The notes beneath the pieces are model-generated. The model did no database searches, was not told the DNA's origin, and saw only the letters and a program-made list of their open reading frames with translations. A program made the translations under genes and the position numbers. Positions 1 through 8,237 of a stretch of DNA of 64,000 nt are shown in pieces (positions within the stretch are counted from its first letter, which is position 1; every line of letters begins with the position of its first letter). Origin of the DNA: Streptomyces cinereus (lineage in GTDB: Bacteria > Pseudomonadota > Gammaproteobacteria > Pseudomonadales > Moraxellaceae); NCBI GenBank assembly GCA_014647715.1, contig BMPS01000002.1, forward strand, positions 62,001 to 126,000. The letters run 5' to 3'.

Positions 1-797
1 TGTACCGTGAACATGAGGTATTTTATTATTCAAGGCAAAAAAAGGTGGCGTATGTCATCCATAATCAACTGAGTGAAAAATTAAAACTTGCTACCTTGCC
101 GCCCAAGCAACTTTCTTACTTTCAACGAATTTATACCAAATACCCTGCTATTTGTGTGAGCGGCGGAGTAGAGCAAGATTTTGTTCATCAATTTGGCGAA
201 CCTACCAAAACCACCACGATTTATAACCCCATCGACCGTGATAACATCCGTGTATTAGCTGAGGCAGCTAGCCCAGATTTACCCGCCATTACCCAACAGG
301 GCTATCTTATCCATGTGGGCAGTTTTAAAGCCCAAAAAGGGCATGAAATTTTATTGCAAGCTTATGCCAATTCGGCACAGACTTTGCCCTTGGTATTGGT
401 GGGTAAGGGCAGTCTGCAAGCGCAAATTGAACAAAAAATTATCGCGTTAAACTTGCAAGATAAAGTGATTTTAACTGGGTTTCAAAAGAATCCTTACCCA
501 TTGCTAAAGCATGCCACAGGGTTTGTGTTATCCTCGCATTTTGAGGGCTTTGCATTGGTATTGGCAGAGTCATTGGCATTGGGCGTGCCTGCGATTAGCA
601 CCGATTGTCCCTCAGGACCTAGTGAGATTTTGCCGCCGCAGAATTTGGTGGCAGTGGCAGATATCCCTGCTTTAACTGAAAAAATTAACCAATTAATGAG
701 CCATCCTAGCCAGTTTAACGTGCCATTTAACGAAGCTTTTTTGCCGCAAAATGTTGCCCGTCAGTATTTGGCATTTATGGGGGTTGGCTTTGAATAA
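1..797 (+). CDS. Glycosyltransferase family 4 protein (5' partial)
   Basis: The reading frame is open from base 3, so the gene begins upstream of the window; GTG at 45 is only an internal codon. The visible part is the C-terminal GT-B half of a group 1 (GT4) glycosyltransferase. It has the IYNPID linker, the start of the nucleotide-sugar domain at HVGSFKAQKGHEIL, the FEGFALVLAESLALGVPAI donor-binding region with its E-x7-E pattern, and the TDCPSGPSEIL segment. Such enzymes transfer sugars from NDP donors to lipooligosaccharide or other surface glycans. It is clearly paralogous to the GT4 gene at 1588-2685. It is followed after 18 nt by a GT25 gene on the same strand. Acceptor and sugar cannot be told from sequence. 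Confidence 0.88.
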   Translation, partial: YREHEVFYYSRQKKVAYVIHNQLSEKLKLATLPPKQLSYFQRIYTKYPAICVSGGVEQDFVHQFGEPTKTTTIYNPIDRDNIRVLAEAASPDLPAITQQGYLIHVGSFKAQKGHEILLQAYANSAQTLPLVLVGKGSLQAQIEQKIIALNLQDKVILTGFQKNPYPLLKHATGFVLSSHFEGFALVLAESLALGVPAISTDCPSGPSEILPPQNLVAVADIPALTEKINQLMSHPSQFNVPFNEAFLPQNVARQYLAFMGVGFE

Positions 798-815
798 ATC
801 CAAGCGAGAAAAGTG

Positions 816-1571
816 ATGCTAAAAAATTATGTGATTAGTCTCGCTCATCATAGCAAGCGGCAAAGCCATATCCAACAACAGTTTGCTAAGCAGCGCATAC
901 CTTTTACTTTTTTTTCGGCAGTCACCCCGGATAAAAATACCCAAGTCGCTCAGCGACTGGCGATTGATATCACAAAGTCGGTATCTAGTGACACCGAAAT
1001 TGCCTGTTTTTTAAGTCATGCTAGCCTGTGGCAACGCTGTGTGGATGAAAATCTTGATTATATCGGTATTTATGAGGATGATGTTTTTTTAGGTCAGCAG
1101 TTCGAGCAGTTGATCCATCAAACTGATGTTTTTCAAAGCCAAACTATCGATATTTTAAAATTAGAAAAGGTAAGCCCAAGGGTGCATTTGGCTCATCCGA
1201 TAGTCTTACCTCAGAGTAAACGGACGATTTATGAATTAAAGTCTCGCCATTTAGGTGGGGCAGGTTATCTGCTATCCCATCGCGCTTGTCAGTATCTATT
1301 ACAATATATCAGAAACCTACCCCAGCTTGAGGCAGTAGATGTGATGCTATTTGATGTGGGGAAATACCCCAAAGCCCTGCCTGTATATCAGCTTGTACCT
1401 GCGATTGTGATTCAGGAGCATCATCTATTACCGCAAGTTGCTTTGGCAAGTAGCCTACAGGCAACCAGAAGCCGAGAAATTAAACGACCTTTAACAGGGC
1501 TACAAAAAATCAAACGTGAAGTCCTGCGTGCGACACGCCCGCTATATATGACCAACCTCACCTTTGAATAA
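816..1571 (+). CDS. Glycosyltransferase family 25 (LOS biosynthesis)
   Basis: A 251-residue protein of the GT25 family, which in Gram-negative bacteria includes lipooligosaccharide galactosyltransferases. It opens with the family N-terminus YVISLAHHSKRQSHI. It has the conserved SHASLW block near residue 68 and an acidic metal-binding EDD at residues 87-89 within YIGIYEDDVF, then GGAGYLLSHRAC near 148. GTG at 813 directly precedes ATG at 816; I take the ATG. The gene lies between two GT4 paralogues on the same strand, and its stop is close to the start of the next gene, suggesting one transcript. The donor is probably a UDP-hexose by family knowledge; linkage specificity is unknown. Confidence 0.88.
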   Translation: MLKNYVISLAHHSKRQSHIQQQFAKQRIPFTFFSAVTPDKNTQVAQRLAIDITKSVSSDTEIACFLSHASLWQRCVDENLDYIGIYEDDVFLGQQFEQLIHQTDVFQSQTIDILKLEKVSPRVHLAHPIVLPQSKRTIYELKSRHLGGAGYLLSHRACQYLLQYIRNLPQLEAVDVMLFDVGKYPKALPVYQLVPAIVIQEHHLLPQVALASSLQATRSREIKRPLTGLQKIKREVLRATRPLYMTNLTFE

Positions 1572-1587
1572 ACCTAAGGAGCCACTT

Positions 1588-2685
1588 GTGAGCTGCAACC
1601 CCTCAAATATCATTGTGTTGGTTATCAACTGCTTGCAGGGGGGCGGCGCGGAAAAGTCAGTATTGACGCTCGCGGAAGGCTTTTATCAACTGGGCTATAA
1701 AGTCCATGTCATCCGATTTAAAGCCACGACAGAATATGAGCTTAGCCCCCATATTGATTTTCATATTGTTAACTTTAAGTGGTTTAAATTAATCCCCAGT
1801 GATAAGCTACGTTACCAACAATTTGCCAAACATTTAGATAACTATATTTTAACGCATATTGGTCAGCCATGTTTGACGATTGCAAATTTGGAACGGGCGG
1901 ACAAGGTATTAAGCTATAGCCAGTTACCCAATGTTATTCATGTGATTCGTAATACACTTTCTCAAGAACTGAAATTAGCCCAAGCTTGCAACAAGCCTAT
2001 GGATATAGCGCAGCTAAAAATGACTTATCATGCGCAGCCTTGTGTGGCGATTAGTGAAGGAGTGGCGGTGGATTTTAAGGCGACCTTAGGGCTGACGAAT
2101 ATTACCACGATTTATAACCCGATTGATAACAAGCTTATTGAGGCGATGGCAGAAACATACCCGCTAGAGATTGCGGAGTTTATTGTGCATGTGGGCAGCT
2201 TTAAATACCAAAAAGCCCATGATATTCTGCTAAAAGCCTATGCCAAAACCTCGCAACGCTATCCGCTGTATTTGGTGGGTCAAGGCAAACTGATGGCAGA
2301 AACCAAACAGCTTGCGGTTGATTTAGGGATTAGCGACAAGGTGGTATTTACTGGCTTTAAATCCAACCCCTATCCGTATATCAAACACGCTAAATGCTTA
2401 GTGTTAAGTTCCCGATTTGAGGGCTTTGGGCGAGTGATTGCCGAAGCCTTAGCCGTGGATACGCCTGTGATAAGCACTGACTGTCCGTATGGTCCTAGTG
2501 AGTTATTGCCAAGGCAAAATCTTGTCCCTGTCGATGATATTGACGCCTTAGCCCAATTATTAGAACAAGCAATGGCAAATCCATCGGCGTTTGCCGTACC
2601 GTTTGATGAGCGATTTTTACCCAAAAATATTGCTAACCAATACATTGAGCAATTCGTGACCTCTAATCTGCCCGATACGGAATAA
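1588..2685 (+). CDS. Glycosyltransferase family 4 protein
   Basis: A complete GT4 glycosyltransferase. The N-terminal half has the GGGAEKSVLTLAEGF acceptor-domain motif; the C-terminal half has HVGSFKYQKAHDILL, VLSSRFEGFGRVIAEALAV and TDCPYGPSELL. The open frame extends back to TTG 1564, but AAGGAG at 1576-1581 sits 6 nt before GTG 1588, so GTG 1588 is the better start (365 aa) and avoids overlap with the GT25 gene. It shares most of its C-terminal domain signature with the partial GT4 gene at the window start, so the two are duplicates that have diverged. Its 3' end overlaps, tail to tail, the opposite-strand gene ending at 2663. Role: sugar addition in LOS or surface polysaccharide (inferred from context). 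Confidence 0.88.
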   Translation: MSCNPSNIIVLVINCLQGGGAEKSVLTLAEGFYQLGYKVHVIRFKATTEYELSPHIDFHIVNFKWFKLIPSDKLRYQQFAKHLDNYILTHIGQPCLTIANLERADKVLSYSQLPNVIHVIRNTLSQELKLAQACNKPMDIAQLKMTYHAQPCVAISEGVAVDFKATLGLTNITTIYNPIDNKLIEAMAETYPLEIAEFIVHVGSFKYQKAHDILLKAYAKTSQRYPLYLVGQGKLMAETKQLAVDLGISDKVVFTGFKSNPYPYIKHAKCLVLSSRFEGFGRVIAEALAVDTPVISTDCPYGPSELLPRQNLVPVDDIDALAQLLEQAMANPSAFAVPFDERFLPKNIANQYIEQFVTSNLPDTE

Positions 2686-3517
2686 ATCTAAACAAATCCT
2701 TAGAAATGGGCGAGTGGTTATAAATTTGCACGCCTTTTTGCTGATAGTTGTGGGCTACCCAATCAAACGAGGGTACGATACGGTGGGTGATAGCCTTATC
2801 AAGTTTGGTCGGGGCAGCATTGTCTTGGTTTTCATAAAACCGTGGCTGCTGGCTATTGATTAAATCAATACCATACAGATGTATCATTTGAAATCCTAGG
2901 GAATAAGCAAGCTGTAGCGCCACCAACGCTACCGTTCCCCCTTCAACAAAGCCGTAACGAATATCCCAAGACACCCCAATTTTTTTGTTAATAGTATGAT
3001 AAGGGCTATGTTTTAGGTGTTTTAGTCGGGTACGTTTATTGAGTGTGACAGCTATTTTGCCTAGAAGGCTAGTTCGCTGAAGGGCAATCAAACTATCATC
3101 AATCGGCCTATCGACTGGATAGATGATATAGATATGGTCAGCATATTGAACTAAAAAATCGGGCGCATCTTGCCATAGTTGTTCTGCCACTAAAGCACTG
3201 ATATACAGCGGATAACCCCCCTGATAATACTGCAGCGGAATACTACAGTTATGTTTAATAAAGCGTGGGTCCGTGATGACATAAGCCACAATCTTATCAA
3301 ATTTATAGTGTTCGGTCAGGCTAATACTGCCATTTACAAATATAACCGACTCACCACCAAGCAGGTCAATGGCATTGGTTTGGATGCTCGGTCCTGACGC
3401 CAAAATATGTACCGTCGTATCAGATACTTTTGGTAGCACAAATGCAGGATTGACAATACGTAGGGCGATTGTCTGAGTAGATTGGGTAAATATCAAAGAA
3501 TGATTGGCTACCACCAT
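2663..3517 (-). CDS. DUF115/MptE-like Rossmann protein in LOS locus
   Basis: A 284-residue protein that I cannot assign to a characterised enzyme. Two blocks are telling: a glycine loop ASGPS at residues 40-44 inside a beta-alpha-beta start, and a later GGTVALVALQLAYSLGF helix followed by IHLYGIDL. Together these resemble the DUF115 / MptE-like fold, which also occurs in flagellin-glycosylation and LPS-modification proteins and is distantly like GT42 sialyltransferases. No signal peptide or membrane segment is seen. It overlaps by 10 nt the upstream gene (stop TAG within the ATGGTGGTAG start region), implying translational coupling. With glycosyltransferases on both sides, a role in sugar transfer or modification of LOS is likely but unproven. 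Confidence 0.6.
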   Translation of the reverse strand: MVVANHSLIFTQSTQTIALRIVNPAFVLPKVSDTTVHILASGPSIQTNAIDLLGGESVIFVNGSISLTEHYKFDKIVAYVITDPRFIKHNCSIPLQYYQGGYPLYISALVAEQLWQDAPDFLVQYADHIYIIYPVDRPIDDSLIALQRTSLLGKIAVTLNKRTRLKHLKHSPYHTINKKIGVSWDIRYGFVEGGTVALVALQLAYSLGFQMIHLYGIDLINSQQPRFYENQDNAAPTKLDKAITHRIVPSFDWVAHNYQQKGVQIYNHSPISKDLFRFIPYRAD

Positions 3518-4317
3518 GCTGATTTTTCATCCTTATGTAGTTGTTTTAATGTGGTGAATGCGCTAGGTTGGTCATGCAATCTAGCAAACACCTTGAGTAA
3601 GAGTGTGGTAGAAAAAGGGTCTTCAGCGTAAAAATGCTGATACCGCTCACGCATATGTTTTAGTGTATCGTCCTTACCTAGCCTAAAATAGGTCAAACCA
3701 GCATACAGCGGTTTATGATGGGCGTATAAAATAGCGGATTTTTCCTCATCTAGGCTCGCAGATGAACGATAGAGATATTGCTGGGTTTCGTAGACTTTTA
3801 CCGTATTAATCAAAGTAATAATATTGAGTAATATTGCCTTTCTAGTCGGCGTTGGATCAAAATCAATAAAGGTATCGCAGGCGGAGGCAATCCACCGTAA
3901 ACTTAAATTATCCATCAAATAGTCAGTCTGCGTTTGCCAAAGATGGGTAAAAGTTTGAAAAGTTTTTTCAGGTTGAAATCGACGGCGTAATAATACAATC
4001 AGTATCGCATGGTAAAAACTAAGTTCAGATTGTCCTATAAACTCGCGTTGCAACGTGGTTAAATGCGTGTATAAATTGCGAATACGCCGTGGCTCATAGT
4101 CCTTAAGCGGGTCTATCGGCTCAACCACTTGGTTATCATCTAATAAATAGGGGTGAGCTTGAATAATGGTATCAATGATAGAACAAGTATCACTATCAAT
4201 CATACGACTTTTCATCGCCTCAATATTTTGCCCGGCATAGTAGTCAATAATTTGATTCGCCCCAAGGCGTTTTTCACTTTTAAATAATAAAATAAACTTA
4301 CGATACCAGTTTGCCAT
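3508..4317 (-). CDS. Uncharacterised helical protein of LOS locus
   Basis: A 269-residue protein that I do not recognise. It is predicted largely helical, rich in Tyr, Leu, Arg and His, with no signal peptide and no obvious membrane span. Repeated stretches such as TLQREF, AILIVLLRRRFQPEKTFQTF and LYAGLTYFRLGKDDTLKHM give it a TPR-like feel, without a consensus I can defend. Its C-terminus (SAWW) overlaps the start of the DUF115-like gene by 10 nt, so the two are probably cotranslated and may act together. Upstream on the same strand is a DxD glycosyltransferase. It is real rather than a shadow: the overlap is tidy, the coding frame is long and no better frame competes. Confidence 0.55.
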   Translation of the reverse strand: MANWYRKFILLFKSEKRLGANQIIDYYAGQNIEAMKSRMIDSDTCSIIDTIIQAHPYLLDDNQVVEPIDPLKDYEPRRIRNLYTHLTTLQREFIGQSELSFYHAILIVLLRRRFQPEKTFQTFTHLWQTQTDYLMDNLSLRWIASACDTFIDFDPTPTRKAILLNIITLINTVKVYETQQYLYRSSASLDEEKSAILYAHHKPLYAGLTYFRLGKDDTLKHMRERYQHFYAEDPFSTTLLLKVFARLHDQPSAFTTLKQLHKDEKSAWW

Positions 4318-4380
4318 TTTTTATTATTCCTAAGACCGCAAGCTTATGTGAAATTTCTTTTAAGTTTAATTATCCGATGC

Positions 4381-4421
4381 TTAACTATCCATTAACTATC
4401 TAAGGCTTAACTATCAAAGGT
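4381..4421. repeat. Short direct repeats (TTAACTATC) in spacer
   Basis: The 9-mer TTAACTATC occurs at 4381, 4392 and 4407 in the 108-bp spacer between two LOS-locus genes. The last two copies head a 15-bp tandem unit (4392-4406 and 4407-4421, differing at three positions). Function unknown. The pattern fits slippage duplication seen elsewhere in the window; a protein-binding array is possible. Confidence 0.6.
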
Positions 4422-4425
4422 TGAG

Positions 4426-5208
4426 TTATCGCCAATAATCCCTAATCCAGTCAGTGGGTAATACCTTACGATACCACTTACCGCTTTTGCCCATGATGGC
4501 ATCGGGTGGATTTACTTCACCATGAAAAATCACCATTTTTGCCCCTTTAGGCAAAATCGGCGGTTTGACAAAACTTAAGGGAAACGGCTGCACACATTGG
4601 TATTTAAAGCTCACACACCAAGACGCATCCCAATATTCAAGGTGATGATGTTCACGCAAATAATTGGATAGGTAAGCTTGCTCATGGCGTACTTGGCTAC
4701 GAATCGTGTCAAAATTTTGCTCAAAGTTAGACAATAAATTTGGGTAGGTGTTTTGTCCAACCTTGAAACGATACACCGATGAATTACCCACCATGCGCCA
4801 CGGTTTTTTCCAATCACGGATAATCACCACACTGTCATCGTGCTGCGCTTGATACGTAAAAAAGCAATCAATATTATCGACAATCACAATATCAATGTCC
4901 AAAAATAACGCCGTGCCTTTTAAATCATATAATTCAGGGCTAAAGGTGGTCAGTTTTTTCCAGCCGCGTTCAGGAATATTACTGGGTAAATTGAGCTCAG
5001 GAATTGGATAGCATTTGACGTTGGCATCTATCCCTGTGGTATCATCGGTCAAACATACCATTTGAAAGGGCAGTGTTAAATGCCTGTTAACCATATTGTA
5101 CAGGCGATTAACGTACTCAGCACCGTATTTGGTGCCCCATTTCATACAAATAATATAACGGTTTTCATCAGGCAAAGCAGGCGCTGAAGTATAATTTGGT
5201 AAAGTCAT
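4426..5208 (-). CDS. Putative glycosyltransferase with DxD motif
   Basis: A 260-residue soluble protein with the features of a GT-A fold glycosyltransferase. The N-terminal strand IICMKWGTKYGAEYV leads to VCLTDD, and a metal-binding DxD (DID, residues 104-106) lies in TALFLDIDIVIV. Further on are the RDWKKPWRM and EQAYLSNYLRE segments and a C-terminal VIFHGEVNPPDA. The layout is GT8-like, although closest families in Moraxellaceae are mostly annotated only as glycosyltransferase. It is upstream of, and on the same strand as, the helical gene and the DUF115-like gene, and downstream of an LpxL-type acyltransferase, consistent with outer-membrane lipooligosaccharide assembly. Donor and acceptor are unknown. 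Confidence 0.72.
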   Translation of the reverse strand: MTLPNYTSAPALPDENRYIICMKWGTKYGAEYVNRLYNMVNRHLTLPFQMVCLTDDTTGIDANVKCYPIPELNLPSNIPERGWKKLTTFSPELYDLKGTALFLDIDIVIVDNIDCFFTYQAQHDDSVVIIRDWKKPWRMVGNSSVYRFKVGQNTYPNLLSNFEQNFDTIRSQVRHEQAYLSNYLREHHHLEYWDASWCVSFKYQCVQPFPLSFVKPPILPKGAKMVIFHGEVNPPDAIMGKSGKWYRKVLPTDWIRDYWR

Positions 5209-5248
5209 AGGTAACTTATTATCATATTAAGTGAATGAATTGATAATA

Positions 5249-6172
5249 TCATGATTTGCTAAGTTTTGGATAACGCTGGCGAACCGCTACTGCGATGGCT
5301 GGCTCGGCATTATAAATAACTGGAAATCCTGGCACACGTTTAAAGCGCTTATAACCCCACATATATTGACTGGGGAAACGGTCAATCATCCGCTCAATGG
5401 CGTGGTTCATCGCGGTTGTCGCTGTCACCATGTTTTTGTCATACAAGGCGGGGTCAGTTAGCTCATCACAATAAATATCAAAACCTTGACCATCGTCACG
5501 GCGTACACAGGTCAAACCTACCAAGCTACACTTTGTTTTACTGGCTAATTTGCTAGCAAGGGTACTGGTCAATGTCGGAATGCCAAAAAACGGCACCACT
5601 TCACCGCCAGATGGGTCGGGAACATGGTCAGGCAATATGATACTAAAACCGCCTGCTTTTAGGGTTTTAAAAATCGCTTTGACCCCAGTTGCATCGGTTG
5701 GTACCAAAGTTGCATTGAGCCGCTGACGCCCTTGCAGCACAAACTGATTAGTTTGTTCACCTTTGACGGGTTTATACATGATGGTGGGTGCGCCAAACTG
5801 GTTGAGCCACGCATTCATGATTTCCCATGTTCCCAAATGCGGCACAATTGCTAGCATCCCGTTGGGGTTTTGTAAGCCTTGCATCAAAACTTGTTGATGA
5901 TGTACGGTATGGATTTGTTTGACCGACCACGCAGGTGGCATCGCCCAGCTTTTAGCCGATTCCACCATGTTTTTGCTTTGATTGGCAATACAGGCTCTGG
6001 CAAGCTGGTCACGCTGGGATTCGGCGAGTTCAGGATAGACAAGTCGTAAGTTAGTATCCATGGTTTTCATGATACTTTTGTCACGACGAAGTGAAATGAT
6101 AAAGCTTGCGATATGTGCCAATAGATATAGCATCCACATTGGCACATATTTTAGAAGAGTAAAGGCATTCAT
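5249..6172 (-). CDS. Lipid A late acyltransferase, LpxL/HtrB family
   Basis: A 307-residue member of the LpxL/LpxM/HtrB family, close to the usual length. These inner-membrane enzymes move an acyl chain from acyl-ACP to Kdo-lipid A on the cytoplasmic face. An N-terminal hydrophobic anchor spans about residues 5-28. The catalytic H-x4-E is visible as H112 and E117 in PHLGTWE, and MYKPVKGEQTNQFV and ILPDHVPDPSGGEVVPFFG match family blocks. The preferred chain length cannot be read from sequence. It is just downstream of aspS (22 bp) on the same strand and upstream of the glycosyltransferase genes, so lipid A and core genes are clustered. Confidence 0.88.
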   Translation of the reverse strand: MNAFTLLKYVPMWMLYLLAHIASFIISLRRDKSIMKTMDTNLRLVYPELAESQRDQLARACIANQSKNMVESAKSWAMPPAWSVKQIHTVHHQQVLMQGLQNPNGMLAIVPHLGTWEIMNAWLNQFGAPTIMYKPVKGEQTNQFVLQGRQRLNATLVPTDATGVKAIFKTLKAGGFSIILPDHVPDPSGGEVVPFFGIPTLTSTLASKLASKTKCSLVGLTCVRRDDGQGFDIYCDELTDPALYDKNMVTATTAMNHAIERMIDRFPSQYMWGYKRFKRVPGFPVIYNAEPAIAVAVRQRYPKLSKS

Positions 6173-6194
6173 CTAATTAAAGGTGTGACCTTGA

Positions 6195-8000
6195 TTAAGA
6201 TTGTGGCGCTTTACTGTCTTTTTCGCGTATACGGATGCCCAATTCACGCAGTTGTTTGCCATCCACAGGCGCAGGGGCATCAGTCAGCGGACATTCAGCC
6301 GTTTTGGTTTTTGGGAAGGCGATGACGTCTCGAATCGATTGTGAGCCTGTCATTAGCATAATTAACCGGTCAAGACCGAATGCCAAACCACCGTGGGGTG
6401 GCGCACCGTATTTTAGCGCGTTAAGTAAGAATGAGAATTTCTCTTCGGCTTCGGCTTCAGAAATACCCAATGCTTCAAATACCGCTTTTTGCATATCCAA
6501 AGTATTGATACGCAGTGAACCACCACCGATTTCAGTACCGTTTAATACCATGTCATAAGCGATAGACAGCGCGGTTTCTGGATTGTTTTTCATCGCTTCA
6601 ACCGTGCCTTTTGGCTTGGTGAAGGGGTGGTGAACCGACGTCCATTTGCCGTCATCGGTTTCTTCAAACATTGGAAAATCCACTACCCAAAGCGGCGCCC
6701 ACTCACAGGTTAGCATATTTAGGTCTAGACCCAATTTGACACGCAGCGCACCCATGGCATCATTGACGACCTTGGCTTTATCCGCACCAAAGAAGATGAT
6801 ATCACCGGTTTGCGCCTCTGTACGTTTAATCAGCTCGACCAATACTTCATCGGTCATGTTTTTGATAATCGGTGATTGCAGACCTGATTCTTTATCGACA
6901 CCGTTGTTGATGTTGCTCACATCGTTGACTTTGATATAAGCCAGACCTTTTGCGCCATAGATGCCGACAAATTTAGTATATTCGTCGATTTGTTTACGGG
7001 TGAGGTCACTACCGTTTGGCACACGAAGGGCGGCAACACGACCTTTTGGGTCTTGAGCAGGGCCTGAAAATACTTTAAATTCCACAGACTGCATGATATC
7101 AGCCACGTCAATTAACTTCATAGGAATGCGCAAGTCTGGTTTGTCAGACGCATAATCACGCATTGCTTCAGCGTAGGTCATACGCGGGAAGGTATCAAAT
7201 TCAATGTTCATCATGGTTTTGAACAAGTCTTTTGTTAATCCTTCGGCAATGTTCATGATATCTTCATCACTTAAGAATGAGGTTTCGATATCAATTTGGG
7301 TAAATTCTGGCTGGCGGTCAGCACGTAAGTCTTCATCACGAAAACACTTAGCAATTTGATAATAACGGTCAAAACCTGCCACCATCAATAGCTGTTTAAA
7401 TAGCTGAGGCGACTGTGGTAGGGCATAAAATTCACCGTTTGACACGCGGCTAGGTACCAAATAATCACGCGCGCCCTCTGGGGTGGCACGGGTCAAGATG
7501 GGGGTTTCTACATCCAAGAAACCTTGGTCATCTAGGTACCGGCGAATGGTCGATGTCGCTTTGGCGCGAAACTTCATACGCTCTTGCATCTCTGGACGGC
7601 GCATGTCTAAAAAGCGATATTTTAGGCGCAGTTCTTCAGAAACGTTGGTGAACTCATCATTGAGGGGGAATGGCGGCGTCTCAGAAGTGGCGATTGTTTC
7701 GATGTCTTTGGCCAATAACTCCACTTGACCGCTGGTCATGTTTTTGTTTTCAGTACCGGCATAACGCTGACGCACACGACCGGTGATTTTGAGCACATAT
7801 TCAGAACGCGCGCTATCTGCTGTAGCGAATGCTTCTGGGGTATCTGGGTCGATGACCACTTGCAGTAGGCCTTCACGGTCACGCATATCCAAGAAAATAA
7901 CCCCACCGTGGTCACGGCGACGATGCACCCAACCGCAAATAGTGATGGTTTGATCGTTTAAGTTTTCGGTGACAAGCCCGCAATAGTGTGTACGCATCAT
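6195..8000 (-). CDS. aspS: Aspartyl-tRNA synthetase (non-discriminating type)
   Basis: A class II bacterial aspartyl-tRNA synthetase with an N-terminal OB fold ([19 protein letters not shown]), class II core ([20 protein letters not shown]), bacterial GAD insertion and C-terminal motif 3 ([13 protein letters not shown]). The frame is open to 8081, but homologues begin MMRxHYCG, so the start is ATG 8000 or 7997. With ATG 8000 as residue 1, position 31 is His and position 82 is Gly. In Pseudomonas-type enzymes these two residues mark non-discriminating AspRS, which charges both tRNA-Asp and tRNA-Asn. This predicts that Asn-tRNA is made by GatCAB amidation; GatCAB is not in the window. Confidence 0.95.
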   Translation of the reverse strand: MMRTHYCGLVTENLNDQTITICGWVHRRRDHGGVIFLDMRDREGLLQVVIDPDTPEAFATADSARSEYVLKITGRVRQRYAGTENKNMTSGQVELLAKDIETIATSETPPFPLNDEFTNVSEELRLKYRFLDMRRPEMQERMKFRAKATSTIRRYLDDQGFLDVETPILTRATPEGARDYLVPSRVSNGEFYALPQSPQLFKQLLMVAGFDRYYQIAKCFRDEDLRADRQPEFTQIDIETSFLSDEDIMNIAEGLTKDLFKTMMNIEFDTFPRMTYAEAMRDYASDKPDLRIPMKLIDVADIMQSVEFKVFSGPAQDPKGRVAALRVPNGSDLTRKQIDEYTKFVGIYGAKGLAYIKVNDVSNINNGVDKESGLQSPIIKNMTDEVLVELIKRTEAQTGDIIFFGADKAKVVNDAMGALRVKLGLDLNMLTCEWAPLWVVDFPMFEETDDGKWTSVHHPFTKPKGTVEAMKNNPETALSIAYDMVLNGTEIGGGSLRINTLDMQKAVFEALGISEAEAEEKFSFLLNALKYGAPPHGGLAFGLDRLIMLMTGSQSIRDVIAFPKTKTAECPLTDAPAPVDGKQLRELGIRIREKDSKAPQS

Positions 8001-8168
8001 AATGAAGCAATCCCAATATTTTTCGTAATGTAAGAAGTAGCAAAAATTTTTATAAACGAATATTATGCCTTGTTTACTCAAATTTCACAATATGAAACAC
8101 GGTTTATCACGCATATCTACCAGCCATGCCTGTCACAGACATTTCGCGAATATTGTATGAATAAGCGA

Positions 8169-8196
8169 TTGAAAACAGCAAAATAAACGCTATATA
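8169..8196 (+). promoter_or_regulatory. Candidate sigma-70 promoter for sohB
   Basis: TTGAAA at 8169-8174 and TATATA at 8191-8196 with a 16-nt spacer lie 42 bp before the sohB start in the aspS-sohB divergent spacer. The match is partial at the -10 and the spacer is one short, so moderate support only. Confidence 0.4.
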
Positions 8197-8237
8197 AAAC
8201 CCATTGTGTGAATTTTTTCCTTAATTAGAGAGTTATT

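Noticed and set aside
2370-2645. - strand open frame of 91 residues inside the GT4 gene
   Set aside because: Antisense shadow of a clear glycosyltransferase gene, without its own motifs.
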